Source: Protea cynaroides (taxonomy: Eukaryota; Streptophyta; Magnoliopsida; Proteales; Proteaceae). From it: a stretch of 64,000 bases of DNA. The first letter of the stretch is position 1. Every line of letters starts with the position of its first letter. The DNA is taken from the NCBI GenBank assembly GCA_028583415.1, contig CM053269.1, positions 54,053,007 to 54,117,006 of the forward strand. Direction: 5' to 3'. Made by a program: the position numbers and the translations under genes. Of this stretch, positions 32,301 to 42,004 are shown piece by piece. Under the pieces are notes generated by a model. It did no database searches. It was not told the origin of the DNA and was given only the letters and a program-made list of their open reading frames with translations.

Positions 32301-35300
32301 TGACGGTAAGGTTGTCATATTGCAACCTGGTGGTCATGGGTTCAAAACACGAAAACAGCCTCTCCATGTTGTGGAGGTAAAGCTGTGTACATTCTACCTC
32401 TCCCCAGACCTTGCAGTAGCGGGAGCCTCGTGCACTGAGGCACTCTTTTTTTTATTTATGAAAATTGATGTTGGCGGAATCTGGGTTGATGCATAATAAG
32501 TGGGAAAGAAAAACAGGAAACTGTTAACTATGCACACGAAGATTGCTGATTCCTTCTCTTTTTAGTTTTTGTCAGAATTGAAACCTCTGTGTATCTTGCT
32601 TTTCCTTTCATTCCCTTTCTTGTGCTAAGGTTATGTCAATAATATTTATTTAAAGATCTGAGGCTTAGGACTGATGTGCTTTTACAATGCATTCTTAAAG
32701 TTTTGATGTAAATTATGCCTCCTAAAAGAATGAATAGCTAAAACATAGTTCATGCGGTTGAACCTAAAGAGGGGGACAAGAGATAAATAATTATGGTTAT
32801 AAGTTTATAGCTTTCATATATTGTTGCCTCATCATTTAATTATATATAATTTTTTAACTAGTCTCAACATATCTATGTGAACAGACAATTTGGTTGAGAA
32901 TCTCTTAGGAGATTTTGAGTATGAAGTACAGGTTCCGTATCTGTTGTACAGGAATGCCACTCAAGAAGTTAATGGTATTTGGTTCTACAATTCCCGTGAA
33001 TGCGAAGATGTTGCAAATCTCTTCAACAGGTACTGTTACATAATTGCATTTTATAATGACGACTCAAGTCATCTGAGTTTAAGTAGTTTATGCCTTGTTT
33101 TTTCAAGTCATCTGAGTTTAAGTAGTTTATGCCTTGTTTTTCATTGTAGAGAACCCTGGGGTTTTAAGTCATCTGTCTGCTGAGTAATAGCTGCCAATGA
33201 AACATAAGTAAACTCGTATCTTATTAAAAAAAATTAATAAAAAAAAAATCCCCAGTATTTGGAACCAGCTTTGTTTTTATGTCTTGAGAACTAACAGAGG
33301 AGGGGTCAGGTTTGGTTTTGTTATAAGTAGGTAATATATAAACATAATTTAACAATCAACTAAAAAAAGTGACCTTTTTGTCAATGCAATACAGAAGATT
33401 ATACACAGCCTTGTTTTGGGAGTCTATCCTCTGAGAGGAATTTTTTTTTCCCATTTTCTGAGATTTACGAAAATGGATACACTTTGGCTCTGAAATCAGA
33501 ATAGGAAGTCTGAGTCTCTGCTTTCCTCTTAGTACTTCTCAGTTGGTGGATGTTAGATTGGTGATCTTCTGGAGGATCAGCTGGCTAGGCAAGGAGTCAT
33601 GGGATTTCTGAATCTGTTAGGGATTACACTTTTGGTTGAGGGTTATTTTTAATTTTTGGGCTTTGGGATATTTATTAGAATTAAGTTATATGGATTGGGT
33701 ATAGCTGTATCCTTTCCTTTTATGCTTTGCATGTTGTCTCTTGTTTCTATTTAAGATTCTCCGTCAAGTGTAAGGTACAGTTGTCCTAGAATTACAGCTT
33801 GGTGGTTTAATGCCCAAGGTTCACTATGGACAACTTCACATAGCAGCATGAAATAGTGTAGTTATCTGGAAAGTGTGGTTATCTATCTTATTACCCGAAT
33901 GAAGGGTTAATAATTAATTAATGTTAGATTCTCCAGTTTGTAATTTTCTGAGGATTGTTGTTGCTGTTGCTTGAGCGAACTATCATTAAATGCATGGAGG
34001 ATTTATTTATGTTTCCAGTTTTATCTATCCAGATAAGTAGATGAGTTTCTTGAAATCTGAAGGCTTATGGATATTGTCATTGAAAATATCAAGTCCTCTT
34101 TGTGTTTTTTGAATTTGAGAATTAGTCCTATCAAGTGATCCTTTGAGTCCGTTTTCATCCAGGTTTTTAGAGCTAAAGAAAGAGAGGGAGGGGGGGTTAA
34201 TTATCAAGTTTAATATTGAATTCTAAAATTTTATTGGGTTTGAAGATCAATGGTGAGCTTGACATTGGCTATGAAAAGAGGAGAGGGTTTGAATAGAGCT
34301 TCTTAAAATTGACCCTAAGTAACTTGGGTTGGAGGGGTTGATCTTATGTGTTAGGATCCAACCTACTATCTTGTCATATTCTTTGTTTCATTATTTGATA
34401 TCAACACCCAAAAAATTGTTATTAAGTGAGGCGCTGACATCCAAATCTGGAGTTGTTTTCCCTCTTTTTAAGAACAGATGTGCCTAATCATGATAATTAC
34501 ACGTATTTTTCAATCGCGAAGAAAGAAATTTTGTTCTCGATGGCATGCTAGATGGTGAATTTGTTGTTAATTATGGGCCTTTATTTTTGGGTAGGTAATT
34601 ATGGGTTTTATTACCTGAAGCATAGTAGGAATTATGTTGAAAGGGACTGATAGAACAACTGATGAATCTGGAAAATTTGTTTCAGCAGAGCAATTCAAAG
34701 AAGGATGTCTTGGGTGGTTTCCTCCCAAGGATAGTGATGTAAGAATAACGCGGTTGATGATTCAATGGCAGAACAGACAGATATTCCAAAAGGGGAAAAA
34801 ATCATATATGGATTGTGTGGGGGGAGATCGATATATATGGATTGTGTGATTGAACAACTGAGGGAAAAAATCATATATGCTGGAATTTATTTGATGGATC
34901 AACAAGAACAACTGAGATTTTAAAATGATTTCTTGAATTTGACCTCCAATCACTCATGATTCTAATATTAAGCATAGCAAGTTCCATCATACCCTTGGTC
35001 CTGTTCCCTTCACTATTTGAATCAACCCCCGCTATATTTCCTTACCGTTGCTGTTATTGTTTGTTGTTGCAAGTAACCAATAAATCTTATTTGACTAACA
35101 CCAATATTGTCACCGTTGGTGCTACTTCCATGCTTCCATGGATGCATGTTTATTTTTGGATATGTATCCCAAAGAAAAAGAAAATTGTACACACCCCACC
35201 TTTGTGTAGAAGCATTCTGAAGGATGGTTGCTGGCCTGCATTCTGAATCTAAATACAAATGGTTTCTATATCTAAGTTAAGTGGCAGAGAACTATTTCAA

Positions 35301-35882
35301 GATATTATTTTCTTGCTGTAGTGGATAAATTCTTACATTTTTGACAGATTTGGCCTCCATTTTATAGTTTAGGAGTGTAAAATGGTAGCCTCAATATTAT
35401 TTTGGAGTTGGAGATTGTGGTATGAGGAGGATGGAATGACTTAAGGTGATGCTTTCTTAGTTATTAAGTGGATGGGCTTGAAATGGTGGTCCTTTGAGAT
35501 ATCTTCCTCTTATTAGAAGGGTCAGATTCCTTAGTGCCTCTAGAAACTATTCCTTTCTCTGGAGGATGTGGTCTGCCTAATGGGCTGGTTGATAAGTAAG
35601 CCAAGTGTGGAACAGACGGGCCTCTCCTGTTCTTAGGCCCCAATTAATTGTATAATAGCCTGGGGTTTCCTTCTCTATCTTTTCTGTCCTTGTTTCAATC
35701 CTGTCAGTTGTGTTGTTATTGTGGTACCATATTCTTCTCATCTAATAGTAGTTTTTGTTGTCTAAAAAAGTCTCATAATTGATCTGTGGTCAAATGTAGA
35801 AGGATGGGTCTTAATCAAGAGCTGAATGAGATGCCTCAACTTTTGATATTTAATGACTCCGTTGAATGAATCATATCAAATG

Positions 35883-35934
<52 letters not shown>

Positions 35935-38900
35935 TATATTGTCCTGCTTTATAGATGTACTGATTCTTTTTTGTCCAGGATACTTAATGCATACTCCAAG
36001 CTTCCTCCAAAGCCAAAAGTGTCTTCAAGCAAAAGGTAATATTTTGCTGCCAAAGATTCATTTTTTTTAAGATAATCTTTTTTTTTTATAATGTCATAAT
36101 TGGGCTTTATTTTCTGAACTGATGAATAACAACATTGATAAGGAAAGGGGTACAAGGCTAGTGTACAACAACAGCGTTAACCGACAGTGGGTTTTATTTT
36201 CTTATGAATGTGCAAATGAATGTGCAAATTGATTGTGGAAAAGAGGAGAGGATAATAATGCAAGTTATTAAGGGACGACTTTGACTATCTTTTCCTTTTT
36301 GCCTGCTTCTATCTAACTCATGTAATGTACTTCTATCTAACTCATGAACATTACATTGGTAAATTGTGTCCTAATTTTGTTACTTAAAACTGGAGACTCT
36401 AGAAGTTGGAATTGGGGAAGAGGGCCATGTTTGTCTACATCATTTTTCTCTTTGTTATACTGTATGTCTTTTGTTTTGATGTAAAATGGTGTTATTACTG
36501 TTTTTTTTAGCATGTGCAACCAGGCAAAAAAAGAAAACAGGAATTACTTTTTCCCCCATTTTGAATGCTCAATGTCTTCTTTCATGAAAAAAAAAAAAAA
36601 AAAGAAAGAAAGGGGGGTATCGTGTTTCCCAAATCTTCGTAGAAATAAATTATCAACCGAACACTTTTTGAACTAGGATCTTTTTTTTTTTTTTTTTAGC
36701 TTTCAAGAACAACTAAATTGCTTATGAGAATATAATACCCAGCTGCACTCATTGTTGGGTACATATTCTGGTAGATGATTATTATATTCACTGTGTTGAC
36801 CTCCCTTAGCAAATTGTGTCCTAATTTGTTTTTTCTTAATTTGTTATGTATCAGTGAGTTCGAGGAATTGGAAGCTGTACCAACTATGGCAGTGATGGAG
36901 GGTCCACTGGAGCCATCATCAACAACTGGCTCTGCCATCAATGACGGTTCTGATGATTCTTCTTTTGTGAACTTCTTCAGTGTATGTACTCTTCTGATCT
37001 TCAAATTGAACTTGGCAAACAATACATTACATTTGGATGCCTTTTGTATTGCACCCTTCCTCCCGCCCCGGGGGGGAGGATTTTCCATGGGATCTGTATG
37101 AGGGAATGACCTGTGGCTGTCCCAAATAGTGAGAGCATCCATTCATATTCTTAAGCAAAAATTAAAAAGCAATGAGAAGTAAATGAGAAATAGACCCTGC
37201 ATCCCAGAAATAGAAGGAAACAGTTTCCAGTAGTGTGAACAACCTACTGATTAATGGTTATCTTTTTCCATACCATAGTCCATATGAGCATAAAAAGCTG
37301 AGCTTTGATGGATGATTTTGGATGATTTTATCCCAAATCTCATGGCATGGGGAATGAACTCAATAGTAGTTTCTAGTAGTGGCTTATGCAGAGACTTAGT
37401 TGCATCTGTGTCAGATACTATGTATACGAAGCCCTTGAGCTTCTTTCCCCTCCTGATACCATAGCTGGACATGTTCAGTAGCAGGGAAGGAGCTTAGTAA
37501 TGAAACTCGTTTTGTTTCGGCCAAAATATGCAGAGCACGTCGTTTTGGTAGCAAAAATGAGACGGATTATTCCATGAAAATTTTCATTTTCGCCCGAAAC
37601 ACATGATGAATATCCGTTTGGAATCTTAACATAAAAAATCAGTCCCAATGGTGTAAATAGTCCTGGATCAAGTGCAGATTTGATATTCAATTTAGGATTT
37701 GTATCATTATGTTGCTTAATCTTCGTCTCTTCTGATGAGATCTTTAACTGTCTCTAACTGAGAAATTCTTCTGATCCTGTTTTTCGCAGGCAGCTATGAG
37801 TATAAGGAATGCTTCAAATGGAAAAATTTCTGGGCAAGGACATCAGTCTAGTGCAACAACCCCTCTATCTTCCCATGCACCCAGCACTATCCCCTGCCCT
37901 GTGCCACCCTTGCAAATACCATCTACTCTGCCAACTTCATCTACTTCTCTAATGCCCCTCCTTGATACACCTGAACCTAGCAGCAATAACCGGGCAGCCA
38001 ATCTTGTCAAGCCTTCTACATTTTTCACTCCTCCACCATCCGCATCTGCATTGATGATGCCCCCTGTTACTTCTATGCCAACCGCTCCTCCTCTTCATCC
38101 TCCAGTGAATCTGCAGCGCCCATATGGTGCTCCCCTGCTTCAGCCCTTCCCGCCACCCACTCCACCACCATCTCTTACTCCTACCTCTTCTTCTACACCA
38201 AGTTATGGACCAGTTATTAACAGAGATAAAGTCCGTGATGCAATGTTGAGGCTCGTTCAGGTATTTTGGATATATGGTTTGTTTTTGTGTGTTTGTATGT
38301 TCCCCCCTCCCCCTCTTTTTTTTAGTTTGATTTCAAAATTTTGTTGATCTGCTTCTAAAAGGAAAGGATTATCAATACCACATGATGGTTCACTTGATTG
38401 AAAGTAACAAATGTATCACTAGTATCTGAGAGCCTGGTTACCTTCTATGTCTCCCATTGCTGTTTTTCACCTTCCATCTTCATCTGATGGCTGCTAAAAT
38501 ATCATTCTATTTAGTCAGGGTGAGGTGTCTAAGAGAAGGGTGACAGATATTAATGATAAGCTTCTTCCTGTATTGTCATCCTCCACGTGCTCCTTGCCCA
38601 CTTGGTGACAAGACCCTTACAACACTCTGTATGGAGAGTGATGCCTTCCCCCCCCCCCTCCCTCCCTCCTTCCCTCCCTCCCTCCCTCCTCCCTTTTTTT
38701 AATATCATATTAACCAAAAGCCTAGAAATGCACTTCACATTTGGACCGTGCGGTATCACGTCATATAAAGAAATCAGTGGCTGGCTTGTAAAAGATTGAT
38801 AAATTGAATGGTTGCTCTAAGCCTAACTGTTTCATTTTTGTGTCTGTCAAATAACATGAAATCCTATGGATTTTATGCTCAGGCTGGTGGAAGACAGCTG

Positions 38901-39707
38901 TAGATCCTCCCTTCTTGATGGGTACCCTTCAGATTTTATGGGTCGTTCTCTGTCTATGCACTAAATTATTGGTGTTTGAGCAAGTATTATCATTCACAGT
39001 TGCCCATGAACTTGGATAATCCCACCCCCCCCCAAAAAAAAAAAAAAAAAAAAGAATTCTTTTGCTTTACATCTGTTATTAGTATAATCATAAATTATGT
39101 GGGAGACCACATCTCTTTCTGTGCATGGTGTTAGTCATGTTTTATACTCTTCCCTCCATTTTTATTAGTAAAGATATTTGCAACACTTATCACAGCCTTT
39201 GTTGTCTGGCATTTTGAATATGTTCACCATTTATGATAGCATAGCTTAGTGACATAATATAAGAATTGTGATGCTAGGTGGGACTGAAATTGGAGCTGCC
39301 ATAGAATGGTGGTCTTATGCAAAAGTCTTCTGGTTCTTCCATCCTCTATGTGGTCCCCCCCCCTCCCCAACCCAAAAAATAAATAAATAAATAAATAAAT
39401 ATATATACACACACAAATATATTTGTATTAAGCGACTGTACCTAAAAATAGCTTAATAAATGAATGTCATAAGATGTAAATGTACCCACCATGGTCGCAG
39501 CTTTATGCCTGTTAAAATGGTTGCTTCTTGCTTTATGTCTTCTGTTTTAGCTTTTTTATGTTTTTTGTTTTTTCTGTTTTAGCTTTTCATATGTTTCATT
39601 TCATTTTTCTACTCTCTGACCAGATTTCTGGTGTTCTGTATGTGTTGCAGGACAACCGTTTCATTGATATGGTTTACCGGGAGATTCTGAATGCACATTA
39701 TTCATGA
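20393..39707 (+). CDS. mRNA-decapping enzyme subunit DCP1
   Basis: Eight exons join in frame: 20393-20551, 20633-20673, 20890-20939, 32885-33029, 35979-36035, 36855-36981, 37790-38260 and 39651-39707, giving 1,107 bp and 368 residues, close to plant DCP1 length. Residues about 10-150 form the EVH1-like DCP1 domain (LNLTVLQRIDPFVEEILITA, SRKDVEGSLFVVKR, QPRFQFIVMNRRNT, VNGIWFYN). Then come a linker with EFEELEA and MEGPLEPSS, a proline/serine-rich region with PPPTPPPSL, and a C-terminal helical segment (NRDKVRDAMLRLV, FIDMVYREIL) matching the trimerisation end. DCP1 activates DCP2 in cytoplasmic P-bodies to remove the 5' cap before 5'-3' decay. Intron 3 is 11.9 kb and holds an antisense gypsy element, but all splice sites are intact. 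Confidence 0.95.
20940..21749. other. DCP1 intron 3, part before the gypsy element
   Basis: AT-rich intronic sequence with a CT/T-rich run near 20960-21010. No other feature is seen before the target duplication at 21745. Confidence 0.5.
21750..22684 (-). repeat. 3' LTR of the gypsy element (935 bp, internal deletion)
   Basis: It is the downstream LTR in the element's orientation. Compared with the other LTR it lacks 274 bases, equal to 28276-28549 of the partner. It keeps both ends (TGATGTAGG on the plus strand, CCTCATCA at the right) and the GA-rich tracts with the repeated TGCTGTACCTGCAAGAGAGA unit. Confidence 0.9.
22395..22402 (-). promoter_or_regulatory. LTR TATA-like box (3' LTR)
   Basis: TATAAAGG on the minus strand, conserved at the equivalent place in the other LTR. 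Confidence 0.4.
22686..22693 (-). other. Polypurine tract
   Basis: GGGGAGAA on the minus strand ends one base before the 3' LTR starts with TGATGAGG, the usual place for second-strand priming. Confidence 0.6.
23018..23782 (-). pseudogene. Gypsy integrase C-terminal half
   Basis: A 254-codon open stretch continuing the integrase frame after a TGA at 23789-23791. It contains FHPQTDGQTEVINRSLE, the last part of the catalytic core with its glutamate, and the C-terminal DNA-binding region (EGDMVMVELKGPFKILKRVG, ending near FNVEDLVSY). The tail after that is acidic and has no clear chromodomain. The preceding stop separates it from the N-terminal half, so no full integrase is made. Confidence 0.85.
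23789..24121 (-). pseudogene. Gypsy integrase core, N-terminal half
   Basis: A 110-codon segment with the integrase DDE core: DLSMDFVLGLPR holds the first aspartate and TIVSDRDVKFTSHF the second. It ends at an in-frame TGA. Its start overlaps the end of the gag-pol frame in a different frame, so a frameshift lies near 24099-24121. Confidence 0.85.
24099..27611 (-). CDS. Gypsy gag-protease-RT-RNase H polyprotein ORF (1,170 codons)
   Basis: The long minus-strand frame encodes, in order: the gag core (about residues 85-260, LVGAAQDFWIEL), a CCHC zinc knuckle at about 307-320 (CFKCKGYGHFAREC), an aspartic protease with VIDSGSCMNVVS near 435, reverse transcriptase with MPFGLTNAPSTF and YFDDILIFS near 790, RNase H with CDASGTGIGG, YSDHQALKYL and VADALSRV, and the start of integrase with the H-H zinc-binding part (ELHAGGVAGHFGRDKT). 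It lacks the true gag start, which is in another frame upstream, and is shifted out of frame before the integrase core. An acidic linker between the knuckle and protease carries an internal duplication. Confidence 0.95.
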   Translation of the reverse strand: MKQPIGMLMGSKVKMANPNTIPENPRNDRHHDYIDDHDRVDDNFHGQGHGRNRGGFRGRGYRGQRHHSPLGDDDDYGHRDRGVDVRRMIKVDVPDYDGQIDAKILLGWINRMDKYFEFYELSEELKFRFAKMKLVGAAQDFWIELEYQEENLGHEPVSTWREMQERLKQEFLPLTYRHQLLKDMTNLKQGKMSVTEYMAKFNELKIRSQTREDVDQTLVRFLAGLNHDIQLRLAPHLVRNVPQAFRIALELEGTMKFTPQKKSGFPSGESNFRKPLSNTSTPNPPRPLDNKGKGILGEAPKKSGQAQCFKCKGYGHFARECPNRNLYVGEPEYEEPTPEDSQEDEYEEHRPDDTISDEDDEMADVSRLGVVRCIASHPKNNHEIILDEDDVIDISRLGVVCCMMSQPKNNDDWRRTNIFITYTCHQGKNCRVVIDSGSCMNVVSQNAITRMGLKPEAHPKPYKVAWVDQSTIPVTLRCLVPLHFAGYEDKVWCDVLEMDVVHIILGRPWIYARDITNFGRANTYVFEFKGKKIKLFPSPPKEIKAPEHKESTSKNTPSKTLNIMNAKQFEKECKDTGVIYALVATQVNKELPNPFVEAPKEVQPLLKEFEQLFPDELTELPPMRDIQHVIDLVPGSSLPNLPHYRMNPKEHAELKRQVDELLEKGFIRESLSPCGVPALLTPKKDGTWRMCVDSRAINKITVKYRFPIPRLDDMLDMMAGAKIFSKIDLKSGYHQIRVRPGDEWKTAFKTKNGLYEWLVMPFGLTNAPSTFMRIMNQVLRPYNGKFLVVYFDDILIFSKTQTTHLDHLRQVFQTLLNEKLYVNSKKCTFMSDQVIFLGFIVSEQGVSADPEKIKAIIEWPEPTNTHEVRSFHGLAIFYRRFIQRFSAIMAPITDCIKKGEFQWTKGAAKAFVEIKKLMTESPVLRLPDFSKVFEVQCDASGTGIGGVLVQEGHLVAYFSEKLNEAKQRYSTYDKEFYAVVQALRYWRHYLLPQEFVLYSDHQALKYLSSQTKLNPRHAKWAEFLQEYTFVLKHKPGVDNTVADALSRVHMPIFPQKVKNQVKALLQTMSIEVVRFEQIKEQYPTCLDFSEPYTSLSEDPSANHSDYLLRDGFLFKGTRLCIPRTSLRDFLIWELHAGGVAGHFGRDKTIALVEDRFYWPNLKRDVSRIIS
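26386..26560 (-). repeat. In-frame duplication between zinc knuckle and protease
   Basis: Two adjacent copies of a short acidic unit, each with SRLGVV followed by a basic/asparagine phrase (SHPKNN, SQPKNN), lie in the polyprotein linker. At DNA level CAACTCCTAGCCTAGAGA recurs 90 bp apart. Confidence 0.75.
27535..27780 (-). CDS. Gypsy gag N-terminal ORF
   Basis: An 81-codon frame starting MSTRSGKNYKNMSNP, 71 bp inside the 5' LTR edge, overlaps the long polyprotein frame (from 27611) in a different frame. It has an amphipathic LQEILKANNEALASNLQPM segment typical of gypsy gag N-termini. The split is probably a frameshift mutation. Confidence 0.7.
   Translation of the reverse strand: MSTRSGKNYKNMSNPSNTSITSEQLQEILKANNEALASNLQPMIQSIQVLSDRLTAHETTNRNAHGQQGQNGQSQHYSGKS
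27836..27848 (-). other. Gypsy primer-binding site
   Basis: TGGTATCAGAGCC on the minus strand, three bases after the 5' LTR end; it is complementary to the 3' end of initiator tRNA-Met. Confidence 0.9.
27852..29056 (-). repeat. 5' LTR of the gypsy element (1,205 bp)
   Basis: The full-length LTR, TGATGAGGAC...CCTACATCA on the minus strand. It holds 274 bases missing from the other LTR, a TATAAAGG box at 28768-28775 and GA-rich repeated units near 28550-28680. Confidence 0.9.
28768..28775 (-). promoter_or_regulatory. LTR TATA-like box (5' LTR)
   Basis: TATAAAGG on the minus strand; a promoter here would transcribe the element antisense to DCP1. Confidence 0.45.
29062..30419. other. DCP1 intron 3, part after the gypsy element
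   Basis: AT-rich intronic DNA with a tandem duplication at 29698-29932. No coding domain is seen. Confidence 0.5.
29698..29932. repeat. Tandem duplication of about 117 bp
   Basis: Units at about 29698-29813 and 29814-29932 share AATAGGGAATAA.TTTGGCAA, TAGACCCCT, GGGAATCTCTTTGATG, TTGGTTTCAAGATG and AACTGCTGCAA in order, with about 10-15% divergence by eye. Confidence 0.85.
30420..31130. repeat. Degenerate GATCGG/CCAATCC repeat
   Basis: Imperfect phrases such as GATCGG, TTGGGATTGGATCGG and TCCGATCCAATCC recur on both strands. There is no intact end or protein domain; likely decayed DNA-transposon interior. Confidence 0.4.
31215..31720. repeat. CTCGAG/GGTCGAGAC-rich element
   Basis: Two clusters of TCTCGAC, GTCGAGACGAGA and CGAGATCTCG phrases (31225-31375 and 31610-31710) flank an AT-rich centre. 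It shares the GGCGAGATCTCG motif with the block at 1-230 and may be another member of that family. Confidence 0.55.
32290..32460 (+). mobile_element. tRNA-derived SINE, Au-like
   Basis: Starts GAGCCTTGGTGTGACGGTAA (A-box region), has a B-box-like GGTCATGGGTTCAAAAC, the GAAAACAGCCTCTCCATG and GTAAAGCTGTGTACATTC body, and ends at a T-rich run. This is the arrangement of Au-type plant SINEs. It lies in DCP1 intron 3, about 420 bp upstream of exon 4. Confidence 0.75.
33063..33143. repeat. Near-perfect tandem duplication of about 40 bp
   Basis: TCAAGTCATCTGAGTTTAAG plus TAGTTTATGCCTTG is repeated head to tail, starting 34 bases after the donor of DCP1 exon 4. It appears recent because the copies are almost identical. 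Confidence 0.9.
33144..35978. other. DCP1 intron 4
   Basis: AT-rich intronic sequence. It contains a partial duplication of an AAAAAATCATATATG unit around 34796-34880 and a (CA)n microsatellite at 35885-35932. No gene is seen. Confidence 0.5.
35885..35932. repeat. (CA)n microsatellite
   Basis: A pure dinucleotide run in DCP1 intron 4, 46 bp upstream of exon 5. Confidence 0.95.
38650..38699. repeat. (CCCT)n/poly-C pyrimidine tract
   Basis: A C run is followed by CCCT/CCTT repeats and a T run, in DCP1 intron 7. The introns at 36036-36854, 36982-37789 and 38261-39650 otherwise show only poly(A/T) runs. Confidence 0.85.
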
Positions 39708-40550
39708 CAGGTCAAAGAGGTAGTGCTAGTTAAGCCGTTGATTATGTAGTTCCGATCGATTAGAAGTGCCTGTAAGATGGGTTTTGTATAGCCTTTGTTC
39801 TCGTCATCTGCTTCTGAATGATGGGTACATCAATGGAGTAAATATGATCAGTTTGTGTTTGTTCGGCTTGTAAAACTGTACGAGAAATACTGCATTTTAA
39901 GTTTTCTGGACACATTTAGGATGGACTTGCTGTCACAAGTTTGGATAAATTAGTTAGAAATGAATTTAAATTGGAAAAATATCATAAATACGTGAGCTGG
40001 TTTGAGAACGCAGAGTCAGAGCAGAATGCCCTGTGTTACGGGATCAGACCCATTTAAGGGGGGAAAAAAGAACTATTGGGACTAGATATTTTGAGGGAAG
40101 TCATCTTGGTAAATTCGTAGATAATGTGATCATGTACATTCTGCCAGAACAGTGTAACTGATGGATGATTAGCTCATTTCAGAGTTTTCTTGTTCCCCCA
40201 TCCTATTCCCTTCCCAGACCCACTTTGTGGCATCTAAGAAGTTCTGTTTGGGTTTGGCTCACTTGTCTAATTTTGAAGTATTGTATGTGCATTATTCCTA
40301 TTATGTTCAGCTCTTCATTTGTTGTCAACCATTTTTCAAAAATTGTGTTTGCAGCAGTATTTTAAGTTTAGAAAATTAGACTTCCATAACCATAACCTTT
40401 TGTAACAAGACTCCGGCTAGATTCAGGAGGCTTATCTGTACGATAACTGGAACACGACTCTGAATACCCCTGTATCCGAGTCTGCCAATCAAGGTCGTCT
40501 TTAGGGAGGACAGAGATGACCCTGACTCGCGTTCAAGGTGGGAAGAACTA
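39708..40550. other. DCP1 3' UTR and intergenic sequence
   Basis: AT-rich sequence after the DCP1 stop, probably including its 3' UTR. No coding domain is visible. Confidence 0.4.
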
Positions 40551-40559
40551 CAATCTCAA

Positions 40560-41065
40560 AGTGGAAAAGAGCTGCTGATATGGCCTCTTGAGCATTTTAG
40601 CAATATAAGCCATTTCAAGCTTCCTTCTCTATGTTGGAAAGTAATCTAGAATTTCAAGGCCCTGAGTTCCTGATGGTAATACTGATGCAAAATGAGCTTC
40701 TGAATGGATCTCAAGTTGGGATGGTCTCTGCAAGGCTTGAGGCCTTGAGCTCGTTAGGTAAGGGCAGAATAGTGGCTTTGCCACCGAAGCCACTGCTATA
40801 GTCTTTTATTTTCACTGGATTGCTGTGTTCTTATTCCTAGACTGCCAAATAAAAACCCCCCATCGGATTCGAAAGTGTTTTCTGTTTGGAATGACCTCTT
40901 TGTTCATGGCCTGGTGCTTGTTTGCCTACCCGCCTGGTAATTGTAACATGGCAATTGCTAGCCAAGCATGCTTGTAAATTGTAAGTTTAGGAACGCAGAT
41001 GCCTTTCCTTAAATCTGGCCCTATCTTGCTGTAGTGCAAAAAAAAAAAAAAAAAAAAAAAAAAAA
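40560..41065 (+). pseudogene. Possible retrocopied 3' cDNA end
   Basis: A plus-strand frame at about 40685-40800 reads QNELLNGSQVGMVSARLEAL and ends PPKPLL with a stop, like the C-terminus of a real protein. About 240 bp of UTR-like sequence and a poly(A) run at 41039-41065 follow. A coding end, UTR and genomic poly(A) suggest a truncated processed copy. I do not recognise the parent and see no clear target duplication. Confidence 0.3.
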
Positions 41066-41403
41066 GAAGAAGAAACTGATGCGAGGGTTCTATGATACAA
41101 TTTGAACTAAGGTTGTCACATTCGCATGACAGATATTACGGTTGAGGAGGAATACCTTTCTAGGTGGACCGTTTAGGTAACCGGGGCTGTAAATGTTATA
41201 CCCTTGATGAAATTCTTGCCTATGGTTGGGGTGAGGAAAGAGAATTCGACAATCTATATAAGGAACTTATGCTATTCTGCACACATATTTGCTGCCATCT
41301 AGTTGGTTAATTCATACATAGGATGTATGGTCTTACATGTGAAGATATGTGATTGAATTTTACTTTTTAAAATTTGATATATGTCTAATTCATGATTTTT
41401 CTT

Positions 41404-41542
41404 GGGAGGAGGAATGCTGTCCATCGGCACGCCTGCACCCTCTCACAATGGGTGCAAAATGATCAGGGGTGGCACGATCATTTTATACCCCAATGTCAGC
41501 GGGTGTGTAGGAGCGTTGCTGGACAGTGTTCTTTTCCTCCCC
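41404..41542. mobile_element. Short MITE-like foldback (139 bp)
   Basis: The left end GGGAGGAGGAATGCTGTCC is matched in reverse complement at the right end (GGACAGTGTTCTTTTCCTCC) with a few mismatches. The interior contains CGGCACGCCTGCACCC and CAGCGGGTGTGTAGG. T-rich flanks obscure any target duplication. Confidence 0.5.
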
Positions 41543-42004
41543 TTTTTAGATATCAAACACTAAGAAATGTTATATCATCTTTCTATGTGACACAACTAGG
41601 TGTGTAAGGTACATATTTTTTACTCTAAGCATAGTATAAAACCTTTTACCATAAAAAAATATGGGAAAAAGATCCCACAACTCAGTGTAGGGATTTCTTC
41701 CCATGGCCTCTTACATTACGTGCCATGGGTTCCATTATCGATACACCCCTCTAACAAATGTGACCTTTTTATTGAATGGAGAAGAGTTCATTTCCATGAA
41801 TGTGTACCCTATGTGGGACTCTGTCACCGTCCATATCCAGTGGATCCCACATTCCAAAGGCAAGGTTGTTCCACTGTGGGGTCATGAATTCGAGTATAGG
41901 AATCACCTCTCCACGAAGTGGGGGTAAGATGGCATACATAAGCTCCTCCCACGATTGCACAATCGTAAACTTGTGGAATGTATTGGTCAAAGTACTAGAG
42001 TATG

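Noticed and set aside
20940..32884. DCP1 destroyed by the gypsy insertion
   Set aside because: Exons before and after the element keep the frame, and donor (20940) and acceptor (32883-32884) are intact, so the element sits inside an intron.
41770..41930. Overlapping plus-strand frames as a protein gene
   Set aside because: Short, no motif, and within SINE-like or repeat-derived sequence.
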